Source: Pseudonocardiaceae bacterium YIM PH 21723 (GTDB lineage: Bacteria > Actinomycetota > Actinomycetes > Mycobacteriales > Pseudonocardiaceae). From it: a stretch of 64,000 bases of DNA. How positions within the stretch are numbered: the stretch's first letter is position 1; the number at the start of each line of letters is the position of its first letter. The notes under the pieces were generated by a model. It saw nothing but the letters and a program-made list of their open reading frames with translations. It ran no database searches and was not told where the DNA came from. Positions 44,126-52,228 of this stretch are shown piece after piece. The DNA lies in the NCBI GenBank assembly GCA_003600225.1, contig QZFT01000039.1, positions 21,105 through 85,104 of the forward strand, read 5' to 3'. A program made the translations under genes and the position numbers.

Positions 44126-44419
44126 TCAGCCCTGACCCCGGAGCTGGAACTGGATCTGTCCCTCCTGGTCGCTCTGCGCGTCCAAGACCTTGTCCGTCAG
44201 GTACGGGTTCGCGGTCTCCTCGATGAACACCTTGGAGCCGGCCTCGGAGGTGACGACCTCGTCGCTCTGCTCCGGGCCACCGGTCACGGCGATCGCGAGC
44301 GACGCGCCCTCCGGCTTCTCCTCGTGCACCGAGATCCGCAGCCCCGCGCCGTCCGGCACGCTCTGGTTCGAGGTCAGGGCGTTGATGGCCTGACCGGCGG
44401 CGTTGGTCACTTCCAGCAT
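44126..44419 (-). CDS. HesB/IscA-fold protein lacking the cluster cysteines
   Basis: This 97-residue protein follows the A-type Fe-S carrier fold: LEVTNAAGQAINALTSN, GLRISVHEEKPEGASLAIAV, SKVFIEETANPYLTDKVLDAQ. The protein contains no cysteine at all, so it cannot hold a cluster the way IscA/ErpA do. Such Cys-less HesB-like proteins are common in actinomycetes and their role is unknown. It is cytoplasmic and short. It lies 70 bases downstream of the SRPBCC gene on the same strand and may share its transcript. Confidence 0.75.
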   Translation of the reverse strand: MLEVTNAAGQAINALTSNQSVPDGAGLRISVHEEKPEGASLAIAVTGGPEQSDEVVTSEAGSKVFIEETANPYLTDKVLDAQSDQEGQIQFQLRGQG

Positions 44420-44489
44420 GGTTCTCCTATCCGATGCGCTCGCACGCGCAGCTCAAACATGGAGTAACCGATTGCTCCGGCGGGCAAAC

Positions 44490-44948
44490 CTAGGCGAACC
44501 GTCGAAACAGCCGGCGGTGCCGATGCCGGAACAGCGCCCGCAGTGCGGCGGCGATGAGGAACTCCCCGCCGGGCAGCCGGAGCCGTGGCTCGAAGGTGAC
44601 CTGGTCGTGCACCTCGCACGCGTCACCATCAGGGGTGATCGTGCGCTCGTGGCGCCAGGTCCGCATCGACATCACCGTGGAGGTCTCCAGGAACCGGGTG
44701 CCCGGTCCGATCTCCGCCAGCGTGATGTCGTCGTAGCCGAAGGGCAGAAAGCCCAGCAACAGGAAGTAGCTGCGTCCGACGTGGGTTTCGGCGCCCATCT
44801 GGTCGATCGTCCTGCCGCGCATCGGTGCGGGCATCGTCATCCGCAGCACCGGCATCAGCTCGGAGTTGATCCCCTCGGGAGTGGTGACCCACTGCCAGAC
44901 CACCGTCGCGGAGGCCAGGACCCGGCTGGTCATCGTCAGGGTTCTCAT
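44490..44948 (-). CDS. SRPBCC-family protein
   Basis: This 152-residue protein has the START/Bet v1-like helix-grip fold: SRVLASATVVWQWVTTPEGIN, a strand block IGPGTRFLETSTVMSMRTWRHERTI, EVHDQVTFEPRL, and a C-terminal helix EFLIAAALRALFRHRHRRLFRRF. It may bind a hydrophobic ligand; no enzyme activity can be named. The ATG at 44948 is chosen because the sequence beyond it does not fit the fold. The very basic C-terminus (RHRHRRLFRRF) is typical of this subgroup. Confidence 0.75.
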   Translation of the reverse strand: MRTLTMTSRVLASATVVWQWVTTPEGINSELMPVLRMTMPAPMRGRTIDQMGAETHVGRSYFLLLGFLPFGYDDITLAEIGPGTRFLETSTVMSMRTWRHERTITPDGDACEVHDQVTFEPRLRLPGGEFLIAAALRALFRHRHRRLFRRFA

Positions 44949-45039
44949 GCCGAACACCGTGCACCCACGGTGCATCCCCAGAAAACACAAAAGGGCGATC
45001 TTGTCGCGAATACGCCAACAAAGATCACCCGATGAAACG

Positions 45040-45111
45040 TGCCCCCGGGAGGATTCGAACCTCCGCCCCTGCCTCCGGAGGGCAGTGCTCTATCCCCTGA
45101 GCTACGGGGGC
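45040..45111 (-). tRNA. tRNA-Arg (anticodon CCG)
   Basis: The minus strand folds into a full cloverleaf: acceptor GCCCCCG/CGGGGGC, D-arm GCTC/GAGC, anticodon arm CTGCC-CTCCGGA-GGCAG with anticodon CCG, and T-arm GGAGG-TTCGAAT-CCTCC, discriminator A. It is 72 bases long, and CCA is not encoded. It reads CGG arginine codons. No duplicated 3' end indicating an integrated element was found in the window. Confidence 0.95.
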
Positions 45112-45308
45112 TCAGTGCGTTGAACATACCTTAACCCATCGAGATCGACCCGCGCACCGGGGGTCCCCTAGGGCGGAAGTTCGTCGTCCCGGCAACGGTC
45201 GGGCACCCGAATGACCGAGTCTGCGGAGGCGGTTCGGCGGGTACCCCGGCCACGTCCTGGGCAGGACAATTCGATAGATCGACAGTTGCGTCTTCCAGGA
45301 AGGCGGGT

Positions 45309-45977
45309 ATGGGAATCTCGAATTTCACGGTTCGGTGGGCCGCGCCCGCCGACATCCCCAGGATCCTGTGGATCGACGCCGAATGCGCCACCCTGCCCGG
45401 CTCCCTGCTGATGCCGGCGCCCCCCGGCGAGCTGGAATCGGGCGTGCTGGCCGGCGACGTACTGGTGGCCGAGTCGCAGCACACGGTGGCCGGCTACCTG
45501 CACCTCGATCAGCAGTACCCGCACGCGGTCTACGTGGCCGGGGTCGCCGTGTTGCCGGGGATGCGCAGACGCGGGATGGGCGCGGCGCTCCTGGCGGCCG
45601 CGCTCGGATCGGCGGATCCGGAACTGCCGGTGTACACCGTGACCAGTCCGCGGAACCTGGTCACGCTGACCATGTTCTTCGCCCAGGGATTCGTGGGCAC
45701 GTGGGCGTTCCCGAATCTGTTCGGGCCACAGGAACACCGGCTGGGCATGCGACTGCTGCCTTCCGGGGAGACCCTCCCGTCGGTGCGGCGGTGGCATCGG
45801 GCGACCGAGTTCACCCGATGGTCAGGGCTGCTGGACCGTGGCTACGCCGCCGTGCGGGTCGCCATCAGCCGCGGTGTGCCGGTATTGGGACTGGCCGGCT
45901 ACCCCTCGACGGACAGCTCTCCCTGCCTGCACCGATTTCAGCAACCGGCCCGAATCTCACCGCCCTATGCGGGATGA
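45309..45977 (+). CDS. GNAT-family N-acetyltransferase
   Basis: This 222-residue protein has the acetyl-CoA fold at residues ~5-130: FTVRWAAPADIPRILWID, strand VYVAGVAVLPGMRRRGMGAALL with the Q/RxxGxG/A pyrophosphate loop (RRRGMGAAL), and NLVTLTMFFAQGFV. The C-terminal ~70 residues, unlike the family, form an extension with RWHRATEFTRWSGLLDRGYAAVR. It transfers acetyl groups to an amine; the substrate is unknown. AGGAAGG precedes the ATG. It stands alone after the tRNA gene. Confidence 0.85.
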   Translation: MGISNFTVRWAAPADIPRILWIDAECATLPGSLLMPAPPGELESGVLAGDVLVAESQHTVAGYLHLDQQYPHAVYVAGVAVLPGMRRRGMGAALLAAALGSADPELPVYTVTSPRNLVTLTMFFAQGFVGTWAFPNLFGPQEHRLGMRLLPSGETLPSVRRWHRATEFTRWSGLLDRGYAAVRVAISRGVPVLGLAGYPSTDSSPCLHRFQQPARISPPYAG

Positions 45978-46452
45978 CCGTTCTTTTTACGCCCATTCGG
46001 CTCAACGGCCTGGAAATAGGCCAAGTCGGTGATGTTTTTTGTCACTAAATCGATCACTAAAAAGGGGTAGAGGATTCACGCCTGTGGTGCATTCTTTTGC
46101 TGGCATGCTCCATCAGGACGGGGTCGCCGGCGGTCGGACACGGGGTGGGCGGAGTGCGCTTTCCAGTGGTGGTCAATGATCATGACGACGTCGACACCCA
46201 TCCGGCCCATCGAGCCGATGACCTTACCCTGCACCGAAATCCCGGGTCGGCCTCTAGCCCGCGCGTGGTCTGCGGCGGGATGATTGTCGGTTGTGTGCCG
46301 GGGCCTCCAGAACCGTGGCCCCGGATGTCGACCATGGGTGCTGCGATGTTGACCTTGGTGCTAGCGTGTGGCCCCGCGCGGGCCGGTGTTCAGCGGTTCA
46401 CATGGCCGAGCAATAACTCAGCGCGTTTCTCTCTCGCCCCGGGATGGCTGTC
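45978..46452. other. gap before the SCO252x operon
   Basis: About 475 bases without a convincing gene. An AT-rich island at 46034-46062 includes a direct repeat of TCACTAAA (46042-46049 and 46054-46061) and is the likeliest promoter or binding area for the operon that follows. Confidence 0.45.
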
Positions 46453-48339
46453 ATGAGAATTCAGCCGAGACGGCAGATCTTGGATATCTGGCGGTCGGTG
46501 GTCCGTTCCTCGTTCCGCGATGGCACCTGGGAATGGCGCGGACGCGAGGAATCCAATTCCATCAGCGATGCGGAGCAGTTGCTCTGCCTGCTGTATCCGG
46601 CGACGGAGATCGAGGAACTGGCGCTGGACCGGCCGGACGAGATGGCCGAGGACGTGACCAAGACGCTGGAGAAGCTCGGCGAGCCGAAGATGATTCCGCA
46701 GCGGATCATCGAGATCCTTGAGGACTACCTCCGGCGGTACACGACCGACGGCGAACCGGACTTCGGCGGAAAGGGCTACCTCAGCGCCGAATCGGGCGAG
46801 CCCACCGACGAACAGCTGCGGCTGGGCCTGGTCGCCTCCTATTCACTGTCGGTCAGTCTCTGCCTGGCCGCGCTGGGCTTCCTCAAGGTGTACAAGCCAC
46901 CGCAGAAGCGTGGCGACAAGTGGGGCGACCGGATCAAGAAGCTGCAGGCGGAGCTGAACCGGCGGCTCACCGCCTCGATGGTCGGCCTGCTGCGCTCCTT
47001 CGCGGTGAACCCCATCGACACCGGGGTCGACGACGCCGAGGTCCGGGCGGCCATGCTGGCCATGGTCAACCAGAGCAATGAATCCCACCGGGTGGTCGTG
47101 GCGAAGCTGCGTGAGCGGCTGGCCCGCCAGCGGACCCGGTTGATGGAGGACGCGACCCTGTCCGTGTCCGACGAGATGGTGGACAAGCTCGACGAGGACA
47201 CCACGCTCTTCGAGATCGGCTGGGCCTGGGGCATCGTGAACGGCGCCACCGCGGTCAACTTCGTCGCGGACGTCGAGCCGGCCAAGGGTGGCTTCGAACG
47301 CGAACCGGAGATCTGTTCCACCCCGGGATTCGCGGCGGCCCGCCCCTACCTGTTCACCACGGTGCTCGCGCTGGACGGCATCAACGACATCCGGTCCACC
47401 CGTACCCAGGAACTGGACCTGCTCAACGAGGAGCAGCGACGCCTGTCCGACGCGCTGGCGCTGCGCTACGAACTCACCCAGCGGTACTGGTCGATCATCG
47501 CCCGGTTCTCCGATCCGTGGCCGCTGGAGGACATCCCGTGGCGCACCTCGGACGGCGAGGAGTCCGACTACTACTCGCTCATGGTGTCCGCGGTACTCGT
47601 GCAGGACCTGGAAGGCCGGCGGGCGGACGACGACGACCTGGATCGCGCGGTGACGGTCTTCGAATCGCTCGCCCAGCGTGGTCGTATCACCCGGCGGGTG
47701 ACGAAGGACGACGCCTCGGTGGCCCTGCACGTGCCGGGTCAGCGGATGCGGCTGGAAGGGTCGGCCAAACTGGGCCCCGAGTTGCTCTGGCACGCCAGCG
47801 ACTTCGCCCCGCTGCTGCTCAAGCGATGTCTGCAGGCAGCGGCGCTGTCCACCCGGCGGGGTTCCCGGGACAGGTTGATGGACCTGGCCGAGACCACGAT
47901 GGACCACATGATCACCCGTCGGATAGAGGTCAGCGAGGCATCCGGGCTCTGGGACGACCCGGGTGAGATCCTCTTCCCCTACGACACCCGCCCCGCCGAG
48001 AAGCTGCCGTCCTGGTACATGACCGAGCGAGTGGTCGAGGCACTGGTGACGGCGAGCCGGACGTTCCGCAAGGAGCCCCTGCGGAGCACGGCGATCCGGG
48101 CCAGGGCCGAGGAGGTCCTGCACGAGGCGGACCAGCTGCTCAACCAGTTACTCCTGACCTCGGACTCCGATGACACCTCGGCCCGGAGCGTGCAGCTCAC
48201 GGAGATCGAGCGGAAGATCAGCCGGGCCAACGAGATACTCATCGACCGACCGGCCACGGCGAACGCCCTCGGCCAGTCGGCGTTGCGTGGACTGGATGAG
48301 CTGGCTGTGGCTCAGGACAATGCGTCGAGGGGTGTCTAG
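46453..48339 (+). CDS. SCO2524-family protein (function unknown)
   Basis: This 628-residue helical protein begins MRIQPRRQILDIWRS, followed by SISDAEQLLCLLYPATEIEEL, which matches my memory of the actinomycete SCO2524 family. No signal peptide or membrane helix is present, and no catalytic motif is visible. The MRIQPR start is preferred over the ATG at 46444 because relatives begin this way. It is the first gene of a four-gene operon whose order (2524-2523-2522-2521) equals that in Streptomyces. It overlaps the next start by one base. It may work with the variant P-loop protein. Confidence 0.8.
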   Translation: MRIQPRRQILDIWRSVVRSSFRDGTWEWRGREESNSISDAEQLLCLLYPATEIEELALDRPDEMAEDVTKTLEKLGEPKMIPQRIIEILEDYLRRYTTDGEPDFGGKGYLSAESGEPTDEQLRLGLVASYSLSVSLCLAALGFLKVYKPPQKRGDKWGDRIKKLQAELNRRLTASMVGLLRSFAVNPIDTGVDDAEVRAAMLAMVNQSNESHRVVVAKLRERLARQRTRLMEDATLSVSDEMVDKLDEDTTLFEIGWAWGIVNGATAVNFVADVEPAKGGFEREPEICSTPGFAAARPYLFTTVLALDGINDIRSTRTQELDLLNEEQRRLSDALALRYELTQRYWSIIARFSDPWPLEDIPWRTSDGEESDYYSLMVSAVLVQDLEGRRADDDDLDRAVTVFESLAQRGRITRRVTKDDASVALHVPGQRMRLEGSAKLGPELLWHASDFAPLLLKRCLQAAALSTRRGSRDRLMDLAETTMDHMITRRIEVSEASGLWDDPGEILFPYDTRPAEKLPSWYMTERVVEALVTASRTFRKEPLRSTAIRARAEEVLHEADQLLNQLLLTSDSDDTSARSVQLTEIERKISRANEILIDRPATANALGQSALRGLDELAVAQDNASRGV

Positions 48340-49247
48340 TGCTGGTTTTCGCCGCGTCCGACAAGGGCGGCACCGGCCGTTCGGTGACGAGCTGCAACGT
48401 CGCCTTCCACCTCGCCCAGCGGCACGACGTCGCGTACCTGGACTTCGATTTCGGCTCGCCGACGGCGGGCGCGATCTTCGACATCACCCGGGCTGAGCGC
48501 GGCATCGAGCAGGAGGGCATGCACAGCTACTTCACCGATGGCCTCGCCGACCCGCGCAGGCTCGACGTCTGGACCTCGACCTCGCGGCCCGACCTGCGCG
48601 GCGCGAACATCCGGGCGGGCAGGCTGACCTTCTTCCCCGGGGAGATCGGCGGCGCCGAGTTCGGCATGACGGACGAGCGAGTCGACCGGTGCGCCGAGCT
48701 GCTGACCCAGCTGGACCACGAGTACGAGGTGGTCCTGGTCGACCTGTCGGCCGGCCGGTCCACCGCGCTGCACATGGCCCTGGCCGCGACGGCCTTGTCC
48801 AAGATGCGCTCGGTCACCTGCCGCTGGCTGGTCTTCCACCGTTGGACCCGGCAGCACATCGTGGCCGCGCACGGTCTGGTCTACGGCAAGCACGGCATCC
48901 TGGAGGTCGGCAAGATCTCCGGTCACGACCAGAAGGATCTGCAGGAGGACATCCGTTTCGTCCGGGTCGCGGTTCCCTTGCTGAAGGAACACAATCCCGC
49001 GCAGTCCGCCCCGCAGGCCACCTGGCTACTCGCCTACGACGATGAACTGCGAAAACTCGCTGTTGACAGACGTCTGGGACAGAGCAGAGTGTTGGGGACT
49101 ACTCCAGTAGAGCCGATCCTGCAGTACCGGGAGCAGTTGATCACCGAGTCGGACGTGGCCGCGAAGATCGCGAACGCCACCACGATCAAAGGCTTCCGCA
49201 GCCTCGCGGACCGGCTGGTCGACGACGAGGTGTGGGAGGGAGCATGA
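48339..49247 (+). CDS. SCO2523-family variant P-loop protein
   Basis: This 302-residue MinD/ParA-like NTPase begins MLVFAASDKGGTGRSVTSCN. The deviant Walker A reads KGGTGRS, with Arg where ParA-type proteins have the P-loop Lys, which is why the family is called a variant P-loop. DVAYLDFDFGSPTAGAIFDI (A' motif) and EVVLVDLSAGRSTAL (Walker B) follow. It may bind but hydrolyse ATP poorly, acting as a switch or organiser. The GTG start shares a base with the previous stop (TAGTG), and the stop overlaps the next start in ATGA. Confidence 0.85.
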   Translation: MLVFAASDKGGTGRSVTSCNVAFHLAQRHDVAYLDFDFGSPTAGAIFDITRAERGIEQEGMHSYFTDGLADPRRLDVWTSTSRPDLRGANIRAGRLTFFPGEIGGAEFGMTDERVDRCAELLTQLDHEYEVVLVDLSAGRSTALHMALAATALSKMRSVTCRWLVFHRWTRQHIVAAHGLVYGKHGILEVGKISGHDQKDLQEDIRFVRVAVPLLKEHNPAQSAPQATWLLAYDDELRKLAVDRRLGQSRVLGTTPVEPILQYREQLITESDVAAKIANATTIKGFRSLADRLVDDEVWEGA

Positions 49248-50251
49248 GCACCATAGAGACTCCCGTGTATTCCGAGGCGACCAGCAGACCAGCGCCACGC
49301 AAGGTGGCGCTGTCGCATCTCTCGGTCGAGGTCGGCCACCTCTATATGGAGGATCTGACCAACGGTGAGGACCGGATCCGCACCCAGTTCCGCCGGGTGG
49401 CGCCGTGGCTGCAGGCCCTGCGCTCGGCCCAGCAGGCCGAGGTGACCGACGGCAAAGCCCGGATCAGCACCTGCTTCCTGATCGACGACTACTTCCGGCC
49501 GGACACCGATCCGTCGGTGATCATGCCGCAGTTGCTGCGCATCGCGGCCGACTGCGGCATCGAGATCGACTACCTGGCCAGGGAGGCCGGCTGTCACGAG
49601 GCCGACCGGGTCCAGCTGGCCGAGATCACCCGGGGCATGCTGCTGCACGAGCCGCCGGTGGGCGCCACCGGTTCCCGGCCGGCGGCACAGAAATCCGGCT
49701 GGCTGTGCAACGGCGAGCGGACCCCGGACAGCTCCGGTGGCCAGGCCATGCGTGGCTCGACGCTGTGGCAGCAGCCCGAGGAGTTCGGCAAGCGGAACCA
49801 CTCGATCTTCCTCGATGTGGAGATGTGGAAGGACATCCCGGCCAAGGGCGGCGAGCCGGCCCACCGCAAGTGGTCCTGCCCGTTCCTGGCCGCGGTATGG
49901 CAGTTGATCAGGCTCGGAGCCCTGCGCAACAACGGCGAGCCGGTGGCCCAGCCACGGCCGTGGCCCACCGATTCCTGGCCCCGGACCTGGCGGGAACTGC
50001 CGGCTGTCATGCAGCTGAGCGACCGCCCCTCCCCGTTCTCCGCCTATCGGGTGGCGTCGATCCTGCCCAAGACGTACTTGAAGATCGAGCACGCGGTGAA
50101 CGTGATCCTGGACCACCTGACCCTGGACGAAGCGGTCGTCACCCAGACCGCGGAGCGGGCCGTCGAGGAAGGTGTCGAGCTGCCCGCCCAGCTCACCGAC
50201 CGGTTGACGAACATCTTCATCGAGGCGGTGCCCACGGTGCGTCGATGGTGA
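49244..50251 (+). CDS. SCO2522-family protein (function unknown)
   Basis: This 335-residue protein has VALSHLSVEVGHLYMEDLTNGEDRIRTQF near its start, then ISTCFLIDDYFRPDTDPS, a conserved acidic patch resembling an enzyme site, and SGWLCNGERTPDSSGGQAMR. The recognised pattern matches the SCO2522 family by memory. It has no membrane segment. Third gene of the operon, tied by overlaps on both sides (ATGA upstream, 7 bases downstream), so equimolar expression is expected. The role is unknown. Confidence 0.82.
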   Translation: MSTIETPVYSEATSRPAPRKVALSHLSVEVGHLYMEDLTNGEDRIRTQFRRVAPWLQALRSAQQAEVTDGKARISTCFLIDDYFRPDTDPSVIMPQLLRIAADCGIEIDYLAREAGCHEADRVQLAEITRGMLLHEPPVGATGSRPAAQKSGWLCNGERTPDSSGGQAMRGSTLWQQPEEFGKRNHSIFLDVEMWKDIPAKGGEPAHRKWSCPFLAAVWQLIRLGALRNNGEPVAQPRPWPTDSWPRTWRELPAVMQLSDRPSPFSAYRVASILPKTYLKIEHAVNVILDHLTLDEAVVTQTAERAVEEGVELPAQLTDRLTNIFIEAVPTVRRW

Positions 50252-51171
50252 TCATCGGCGAGGTCCGCACCAGCCTGCTGCACACGTCGTTGCCATTACC
50301 CGGCGCGGCGGCGGCCGACCTGCTCGCGCTGCGGCCGGGTACCCAGGTCCGGGCCACCAGCAGGCCGATCAACCGCACGCTGTCCCCGGACACGGTGACC
50401 GGGGTGGACTGCTCGCTGCCCAGCGAGCCGCGGACCCGGTCCCGGGGCATCGGTACGGTCGTCACCCGCGCGATCGTGGTCGGCGGCATGGTCGCGCAGG
50501 CCTCCAGCCGGGCCGAGCTGGAGTGGACCGACTACCGCGAGCGCAAACCGTGGAAGTATTACTCCCGGCGACCCGGGGTCATCGAGGTCTCCGGACCGGT
50601 CACCACGGACCAGGTGCTCGCGGGATTCCAGATGCCGTCCAGGCAGCCGGAGACGCTGGACCTGGGTTCGATCAGCCAACGCATGATCAACCACGTGCAG
50701 GACCGCCCGCAGCTGGACAACCTGACGGCGCTCCGCACCCGGCCGACCAGCATGCGCTGGACGGCGGTGGGTGTGGAGGACGCGGTTCCCGCCGTGCGGC
50801 TGCACATCGAGGACGCCACCATGCGCACGGTGCGGGTGACGGTGCCGCCGCATCTGCTGGAGGAGGCCGTCGGCTTCTGCGAGGACCTCGCGCTGCACGA
50901 CTGGCTGTACACCACCCTGGGCCACGTGATCGCCCAGGCCGAGCGGGACATGGCCCGGGACGCAGACCCGATGAAGGGCCTACGCGCCGGGCTCAGCCTG
51001 CTGGTCCGGCTGTGGATGCCGGGTGCGCACGTGAGTCCGGAGCTGCGTCCGCTGTGGCAGGGCCTGGAGGCTGTTCCCGGATTCTCCGAGCCGTGGCAGC
51101 GGCAGGTGGACTGGATCCGCGACCAGGTATTCATGCGCAGCCTGGCCGCAGTCGAGGAACTGCACCACTAA
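50245..51171 (+). CDS. SCO2521-family protein (function unknown)
   Basis: This 308-residue protein begins MVIIGEVRTSLLHTSLPLP, as in the SCO2521 family. It is soluble, with a beta-rich N-terminal half (IGTVVTRAIVVGGMVAQAS) and helical C-terminal half. The middle has LHIEDATMRTVRVTVPPHLLEEAVGFCEDLALHDWLY, typical for the group. Last gene of the operon, it overlaps the convergent membrane-protein gene by 4 bases. The methyltransferase (SCO2525) found next to this set in Streptomyces is not present in the window. Confidence 0.82.
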   Translation: MVIIGEVRTSLLHTSLPLPGAAAADLLALRPGTQVRATSRPINRTLSPDTVTGVDCSLPSEPRTRSRGIGTVVTRAIVVGGMVAQASSRAELEWTDYRERKPWKYYSRRPGVIEVSGPVTTDQVLAGFQMPSRQPETLDLGSISQRMINHVQDRPQLDNLTALRTRPTSMRWTAVGVEDAVPAVRLHIEDATMRTVRVTVPPHLLEEAVGFCEDLALHDWLYTTLGHVIAQAERDMARDADPMKGLRAGLSLLVRLWMPGAHVSPELRPLWQGLEAVPGFSEPWQRQVDWIRDQVFMRSLAAVEELHH

Positions 51172-51998
51172 CGGAACCAGCGCCGCACCAGCAGGGCGAA
51201 GAACACGTTCACCGACAACGCGCCCGCGTAGGCCTCGGCGGTGAGCAACACCCGCGCCGTGTACCCGAGGTCCTTGGTGTCCCCGTTGCCCGCCGGGTTC
51301 AGGTAGTTGGTGAGCACCAGGACCACGTTGTCAAAGGTGTCTGCCGGTGCGCTGAGCAGGATGAGCACGCCGAAGACCACGATCTGCGCGAGTACCCACC
51401 ACAGCAGCCGATACGGTTTGTAGCCGTATCCGCAGGTCACCCAGGACATCCACTGGACGCAGCGCCGGTACAGGGCGGGTTCGATCCGCTGTCTGGCCAT
51501 GTTCTGCCGGTACAGCGCACGGTCCCTGGCCAGCCCGTCGCTGGTCAGCAGGTGCAACTCGGCGGCCCGCTCGAAGGCCTCGGCGGCGTGCAGGTACAGC
51601 TCCTCGGCGACGCAGCTGTGGCCCAGCATCTCCAGGATCTCGGCGAGCTCCTTGTTCTGCACCTGGGTGAGCTTGAGCGGCGCGTTGAACTCGACCTCCG
51701 CGGCCAGCAGGGCGACGAGCAGCATCCGCCTGCGCTCGCTGTCCACCGGGTCCGGCGCCTGCATGTAGAGGTCACGAAAGACCAGGTCATGCACCTTGGG
51801 CCACTGCCGGGAGGCCAGTCGGTCCAGGATCTTCGCCGTGTACTGCTCGAACTCGTCCAGGAGCTCGGCTTCCCGCTGCCGCAGCTGGCCCCGGTTCAAC
51901 GCCGCCTCGACCTCGTCGGCGTACGTGCTGGCCCGGCCCTCCACGATCACGCACAGTCGACGGATCCGATCCGTGTTCTGTGGCATGGTCAGTGACAT
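51168..51998 (-). CDS. membrane protein with ion-channel-like C-terminus
   Basis: This 276-residue protein has a helical cytoplasmic N-terminal part (~190 residues; ELAEILEMLGHSCVAEELYLHAAEAFERAAELH resembles a tetratricopeptide-like pair). It then has two membrane helices (LLWWVLAQIVVFGVLILL and AYAGALSVNVFFALLVRRW), separated by a stretch VLTNYLNPAGNGDTKDLGYTA that could be a degenerate pore loop. It recalls small two-helix potassium-channel-like proteins, but no TVGYG filter is seen. The start is the ATG at 51998. It may belong functionally with the SCO252x set. Confidence 0.65.
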   Translation of the reverse strand: MSLTMPQNTDRIRRLCVIVEGRASTYADEVEAALNRGQLRQREAELLDEFEQYTAKILDRLASRQWPKVHDLVFRDLYMQAPDPVDSERRRMLLVALLAAEVEFNAPLKLTQVQNKELAEILEMLGHSCVAEELYLHAAEAFERAAELHLLTSDGLARDRALYRQNMARQRIEPALYRRCVQWMSWVTCGYGYKPYRLLWWVLAQIVVFGVLILLSAPADTFDNVVLVLTNYLNPAGNGDTKDLGYTARVLLTAEAYAGALSVNVFFALLVRRWFR

Positions 51999-52228
51999 AT
52001 CAGTCCCCAGGCAGAAGGTGTGTCCCCAGTCTGCCCAACGATCACCGGCTTGCCCTGAGCCATTCGTGGGCACTTGCCCGGCGCGATCGGACTGATGCGC
52101 TGCGGCAATCCGACCGAGTCCTGACGGCAAGGGCGGTGATCAGCACCGTGGCACCAAGCAATTTCTCGGCGATGTTCTTGAAGTCAGCCGTGATCTGTGG
52201 ATGGATCCAACAGACCTGGTGGTCTGCG

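Noticed and set aside
45040..45111. tRNA-Arg as attachment site of a genomic island
   Set aside because: No copy of the tRNA 3' end and no integrase gene found in the window.
46097..46456. Open frame of 119 codons before the SCO252x operon
   Set aside because: No ribosome site, odd residue mix, no recognisable fold.
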